NCBI GenBank assembly: GCA_013693855.1
Contig: CP059261.1
Location: 1,992,948-1,998,501, forward strand
DNA: 5,554 nucleotides
Reading direction: 5' to 3'
Source of the DNA: Micropruina sp.
GTDB lineage: Bacteria > Actinomycetota > Actinomycetes > Propionibacteriales > Propionibacteriaceae
In this document: piece by piece, positions 1-5,554 of the stretch
Numbering within the stretch: the first letter of the stretch is position 1
Layout: each line of letters opens with the position of its first letter
Notes under the pieces: model-generated
The model's input: the letters and a program-made list of their open reading frames with translations, nothing else
Told to the model about the DNA's origin: nothing
Databases searched by the model: none
Translations under genes and position numbers: made by a program

Positions 1-1530
<1,530 letters not shown>

Positions 1531-1533
1531 GGA

Positions 1534-3177
1534 TCAGCCCCGCTTCTGGGTCACGATCTTCTCGGAGTCGACTTCGTCGTCGCCGAGGGGCCGGGCGTGC
1601 TTCTCGTCGTCACGGCCCAGGATGGTGCCGTCGGACGTGGTGAACTGCTTCTTGAAGTCGTCGATCGCCTTCGTGACCGTGGCGGCCGTGTCGTCGTCCC
1701 ACTGGCCGGTCTCGCCGATCGTGGTCAACACGTTGGTGTTGTGCTTCAGGTAGTCGAGCAGTTCGCGCTCGAACCGCAGCACGTCCTTGACCGGGACGTC
1801 GTCGAAGTGACCGTTGGTGCCCGCCCACACGCTGACCACCTGATCGGCCACCGGGTAGGGGCTGTACTGCGGCTGGCGCAGCAGTTCCACCAGGCGGGCG
1901 CCGCGCTCGAGCTGGCGACGGGAGGCCGCGTCGAGGTCGGAGGCGAACATGGCGAACGCCTCCATGTCGCGGTACTGGGCCAAGCCGAGCTTCAAGGTGC
2001 CCGACACCTGCTTCATGGCCTTCACCTGAGCAGCGCCGCCGACGCGGGACACCGAGATGCCCACGTCGATGGCCGGACGCTGGTTGGCGTTGAACAGGTC
2101 GGACTGCAGGAAGATCTGGCCGTCGGTGATCGAGATCACGTTGGTCGGGATGTAGGCCGACACGTCGTTGGCCTTTGTCTCGATGACGGGCAGGCCGGTC
2201 ATCGAGCCACCGCCCAACTCGTCCGAGAGCTTCGCGCAGCGCTCCAGCAGGCGGCTGTGCAGGTAGAACACATCGCCCGGGTACGCCTCGCGGCCCGGCG
2301 GACGACGCAGCAGCAGCGACATGGCGCGGTACGCCTCGGCCTGCTTGGTCAGGTCGTCGAAGACGATCAGGACGTGCTTGCCCTCATACATCCAGTGCTG
2401 GCCGATGGCCGAGCCGGTGTACGGGGCGATGTACTTGAAGCCCGCAGGATCGGACGCCGGGGCGTGCACGATGGTGGTGTAGGCCATCGCGCCGGCCTCC
2501 TCCAGCACCGTCCGCAGGGCCGCGATCGTGGAACCTTTCTGGCCGACCGCCACGTAGATGCAACGCACCTGCTTCTTGGGGTCGCCGGTCTCCCAGAACG
2601 CCTTCTGGTTGATGATCGTGTCGACCGCGATGGCGGTCTTGCCGGTCTTGCGGTCGCCGATGATCAGCTGGCGCTGGCCGCGGCCGATCGGGGTCATCGC
2701 GTCGATGGCCTTGATGCCGGTCTGCAGCGGCTCGTTGACCGACTGGCGCTCCATCACGCCGGCGGCCTGCAGTTCGAGGGCTCGCCGGCCCTCCAGGTTG
2801 GTGATCTCGCCGAGGCCATCGATGGGGTTGCCCATCGCGTCCACCACGCGGCCGAGGTAGCCGTCGCCGACGGGGACGCTCAGGATGTCGCCGGTGCGAC
2901 GGACCGAGGAGCCCTCCTCGATGCCCTCGGAATCGCCGAGCACCACGACGCCGATCTCGCGGACGTCGAGGTTCAGCGCGATGCCGCGCGTCCCGTTCTC
3001 GAACTCGAGCAGCTCGTTGGCCATCGCCGACGGCAGGCCCTCGACCCGGGCGATGCCGTCACCGGACACGACGACCGTGCCGATCTCTTCGCGGGAGGCC
3101 GTCGCCGGGGCGAAGTTGGTGACGAACCGGTCGAGCGCGTCCCGGATCTCCTCGGGACGAATGGTCAGTTCCGCCAT
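1534..3177 (-). CDS. atpA: ATP synthase F1 subunit alpha
   Basis: Non-catalytic nucleotide-binding subunit of F1. It alternates with beta in the hexameric head and supplies the arginine finger to the catalytic site. I chose the ATG at 3177, giving [15 protein letters not shown] (547 aa), because this matches the actinobacterial family start and has an AGGTG 6 nt upstream. A GTG at 3186 would add only three residues and overlaps that AGGTG. The order is an N-terminal beta-barrel (about 27-95), Walker A GDRKTGKT (174-181), Walker B VLIVFDD (269-275), [10 protein letters not shown] (348-357), and the alpha/beta signature [10 protein letters not shown] (368-377) followed by the arginine finger R378 in SRVGG. 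The C-terminal helical domain follows. After FKKQF (508-512), where E. coli alpha nearly ends, a charged tail of about 35 residues continues. Comparable tails occur in actinobacterial alphas, and in mycobacteria the tail restrains ATP hydrolysis; that role here is inference. The gene lies 30 nt after atpH. Confidence 0.98.
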   Translation of the reverse strand: MAELTIRPEEIRDALDRFVTNFAPATASREEIGTVVVSGDGIARVEGLPSAMANELLEFENGTRGIALNLDVREIGVVVLGDSEGIEEGSSVRRTGDILSVPVGDGYLGRVVDAMGNPIDGLGEITNLEGRRALELQAAGVMERQSVNEPLQTGIKAIDAMTPIGRGQRQLIIGDRKTGKTAIAVDTIINQKAFWETGDPKKQVRCIYVAVGQKGSTIAALRTVLEEAGAMAYTTIVHAPASDPAGFKYIAPYTGSAIGQHWMYEGKHVLIVFDDLTKQAEAYRAMSLLLRRPPGREAYPGDVFYLHSRLLERCAKLSDELGGGSMTGLPVIETKANDVSAYIPTNVISITDGQIFLQSDLFNANQRPAIDVGISVSRVGGAAQVKAMKQVSGTLKLGLAQYRDMEAFAMFASDLDAASRRQLERGARLVELLRQPQYSPYPVADQVVSVWAGTNGHFDDVPVKDVLRFERELLDYLKHNTNVLTTIGETGQWDDDTAATVTKAIDDFKKQFTTSDGTILGRDDEKHARPLGDDEVDSEKIVTQKRG

Positions 3178-3183
3178 GGTGGG

Positions 3184-3188
3184 CACCT
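3184..3188 (-). promoter_or_regulatory. Ribosome binding site of atpA
   Basis: The coding strand reads AGGTG, then 6 nt (CCCACC), then the ATG at 3177. This spacing supports the ATG rather than the in-frame GTG at 3186, which is itself part of the AGGTG. Confidence 0.65.
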
Positions 3189-3207
3189 GTTCTTTTCGTG
3201 TCTGGTG

Positions 3208-4764
<1,557 letters not shown>

Positions 4765-4770
4765 TGTGTT

Positions 4771-4777
4771 TCCTTTC
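4771..4777 (-). promoter_or_regulatory. Strong ribosome binding site of atpE
   Basis: The coding strand reads GAAAGGA, then AACACA (6 nt), then ATG. It is the best Shine-Dalgarno-like site in the window. This fits the need for many more copies of c than of the other subunits, and it fixes the start at 4764. Confidence 0.75.
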
Positions 4778-4786
4778 GGGCGGTTT

Positions 4787-4799
4787 CTTCTGGCAGAAG
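4787..4799. repeat. Small inverted repeat in the atpB-atpE gap
   Basis: On the plus strand, CTTCTG and CAGAAG flank a single G, a perfect 6-1-6 inverted repeat. As RNA it could form a 5-bp stem with a 3-nt loop. It lies 9 nt upstream of the atpE ribosome binding site and has no U-run after it, so it is not a terminator. It could stabilise the mRNA or affect atpE translation, or be chance. Confidence 0.3.
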
Positions 4800-4808
4800 T
4801 CGGTGGGG

Positions 4809-5554
4809 TCAGTGCTCCTCGGCAATGGCCGAGGCGACGTATTGGGCGGTCAGGACGGTGAAGATGTAGGCCTGCAGGGCGCCGACGAACAACTCCAGGG
4901 CGAAGATCGCGAAGGTCATCAGCAAGGCGGCGCCACCGGCCACCTTGTAGAGGAAGTTCGCCTGCTGCAGCAGCAGTTCACCGCCCACGATGAACACGAG
5001 CACCACCAGGTGACCCGCGAACAGGTTGGCGAACAGACGCAGGGCCAGCGTGACCGGCCGGACGATGAAGTTCGACGCGAATTCGAGCGGGATGATGACC
5101 GGCCAAAGGAAGACCGGCACACCCGGCGGGATCGTCATGCGCTTGAGGTAGTTGCCCACCCCGAACTTGGCGATGCCGGCGCCGTTGTAGAGCAGGAAGG
5201 ACAGGATCGCCAGGCCGTACGCGTAGCCGACCCGGGAGAACGTCGGGAACATGAACAAGAAGAACTGGCCGAACAGGTTGTTGACCAGGATGAAACTGAA
5301 GATCGCCACCAGGTACGGCAGGAACTTGCGGTAATCGTGACCGAGCACGTCGCGGGCGATGCTGTTGCGCAGCAGGTTGTACAACTGTTCGCCGATGAAC
5401 TGCTTCTTCCCGGGGACGACCTTGTGGTCGCGGGCCAGCCAGATCCACGCGGCCACCACGATGATGGCGCCCAGGACGGCTTGCAGCAGGTAGGTGTTCA
5501 GCCACTCCGGCGCGCCCGGGTAGAGGGGGCGGGGATCGAAGCTGTGCACGCCCG
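4809..5554 (-). CDS. atpB: ATP synthase Fo subunit a (5' end cut by right window edge)
   Basis: Membrane stator subunit that provides the two proton half-channels beside the c-ring. The frame is open from the window edge to the TGA at 4809-4811. The first possible start inside is a GTG at 5547-5549 (246 aa), but it is probably an internal valine. The frame continues upstream with Gly, and GVHSFDP resembles the GLHSF...DP segment that follows an N-terminal extracytoplasmic stretch in Streptomyces AtpB. I therefore treat the gene as partial. Counting from that [11 protein letters not shown] (43-50) is a typical loop, hydrophobic helices lie at about 21-39, 77-99, 108-127, 145-165, 172-190 and 203-237, and [17 protein letters not shown] (164-180) holds the essential channel arginine, R171. 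[16 protein letters not shown] (219-234) supplies the conserved Glu219 and Gln226. It is the first gene of the cluster visible here. Confidence 0.95.
   Translation of the reverse strand, partial: GVHSFDPRPLYPGAPEWLNTYLLQAVLGAIIVVAAWIWLARDHKVVPGKKQFIGEQLYNLLRNSIARDVLGHDYRKFLPYLVAIFSFILVNNLFGQFFLFMFPTFSRVGYAYGLAILSFLLYNGAGIAKFGVGNYLKRMTIPPGVPVFLWPVIIPLEFASNFIVRPVTLALRLFANLFAGHLVVLVFIVGGELLLQQANFLYKVAGGAALLMTFAIFALELFVGALQAYIFTVLTAQYVASAIAEEH

Noticed and set aside
3178..3186. GTG at 3186 as the start of atpA, giving a 550-aa product.
   Set aside because: The GTG lies inside the AGGTG ribosome binding site of the ATG at 3177, and family members begin MAEL at the ATG.
4787..4799. Intrinsic terminator between atpB and atpE.
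   Set aside because: The stem is only about 5 bp and no U-run follows. Terminating here would cut off the rest of an operon that must be co-expressed.

Overview
This window is a stretch of the F1Fo ATP synthase (atp) operon of a high-GC Gram-positive bacterium (Actinomycetota), with every gene on the minus strand. Read in the direction of transcription (from high to low coordinates), the order is atpB (subunit a, cut by the right edge), atpE (c), atpF (b), atpH (delta), atpA (alpha), atpG (gamma) and atpD (beta, cut by the left edge). This is the standard bacterial gene order. An atpI, if present, and atpC (epsilon) would lie outside the window.

The lineage is inferred from several points. 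The sequence is GC-rich with G/C strongly favoured at third codon positions. The alpha N-terminus [15 protein letters not shown] is typical of actinobacteria. Delta is long (264 aa against about 180 in most bacteria), and alpha has a C-terminal tail beyond the E. coli length. Subunit b and delta are separate genes, unlike mycobacteria, where one delta is fused to a b-like segment. The c and a subunits look most like those of Propionibacteriales or Micrococcales, but that placement is tentative.

Layout: 4809-5554 (a), 4540-4764 (c) and 3999-4526 (b) encode the membrane sector and stator stalk. 3208-4002 (delta) joins the stator to the catalytic head. 1534-3177 (alpha), 623-1530 (gamma) and 1-600 (beta, first 200 residues) encode the F1 motor. 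Genes are tightly packed: atpF and atpH overlap by 4 nt (ATGA), atpA and atpG are 3 nt apart, and the largest gap (44 nt) precedes atpE. No intergenic stretch is long enough to hold another gene, and no promoter or terminator is visible. Together the genes make the rotary enzyme that couples proton flow through a/c to ATP synthesis at alpha/beta.

The main irregularity is a single-base frameshift in the middle of atpG near 1021-1030. As written, gamma would stop after 182 residues, although the rest of a normal gamma continues in the -1 frame. A sequence error is the likeliest cause. Smaller points of interest are an ungapped internal duplication in delta, alanines replacing glycines in the packing motif of the c subunit, and a small inverted repeat before atpE. 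I found no sign of an undescribed system; this is a core housekeeping locus.
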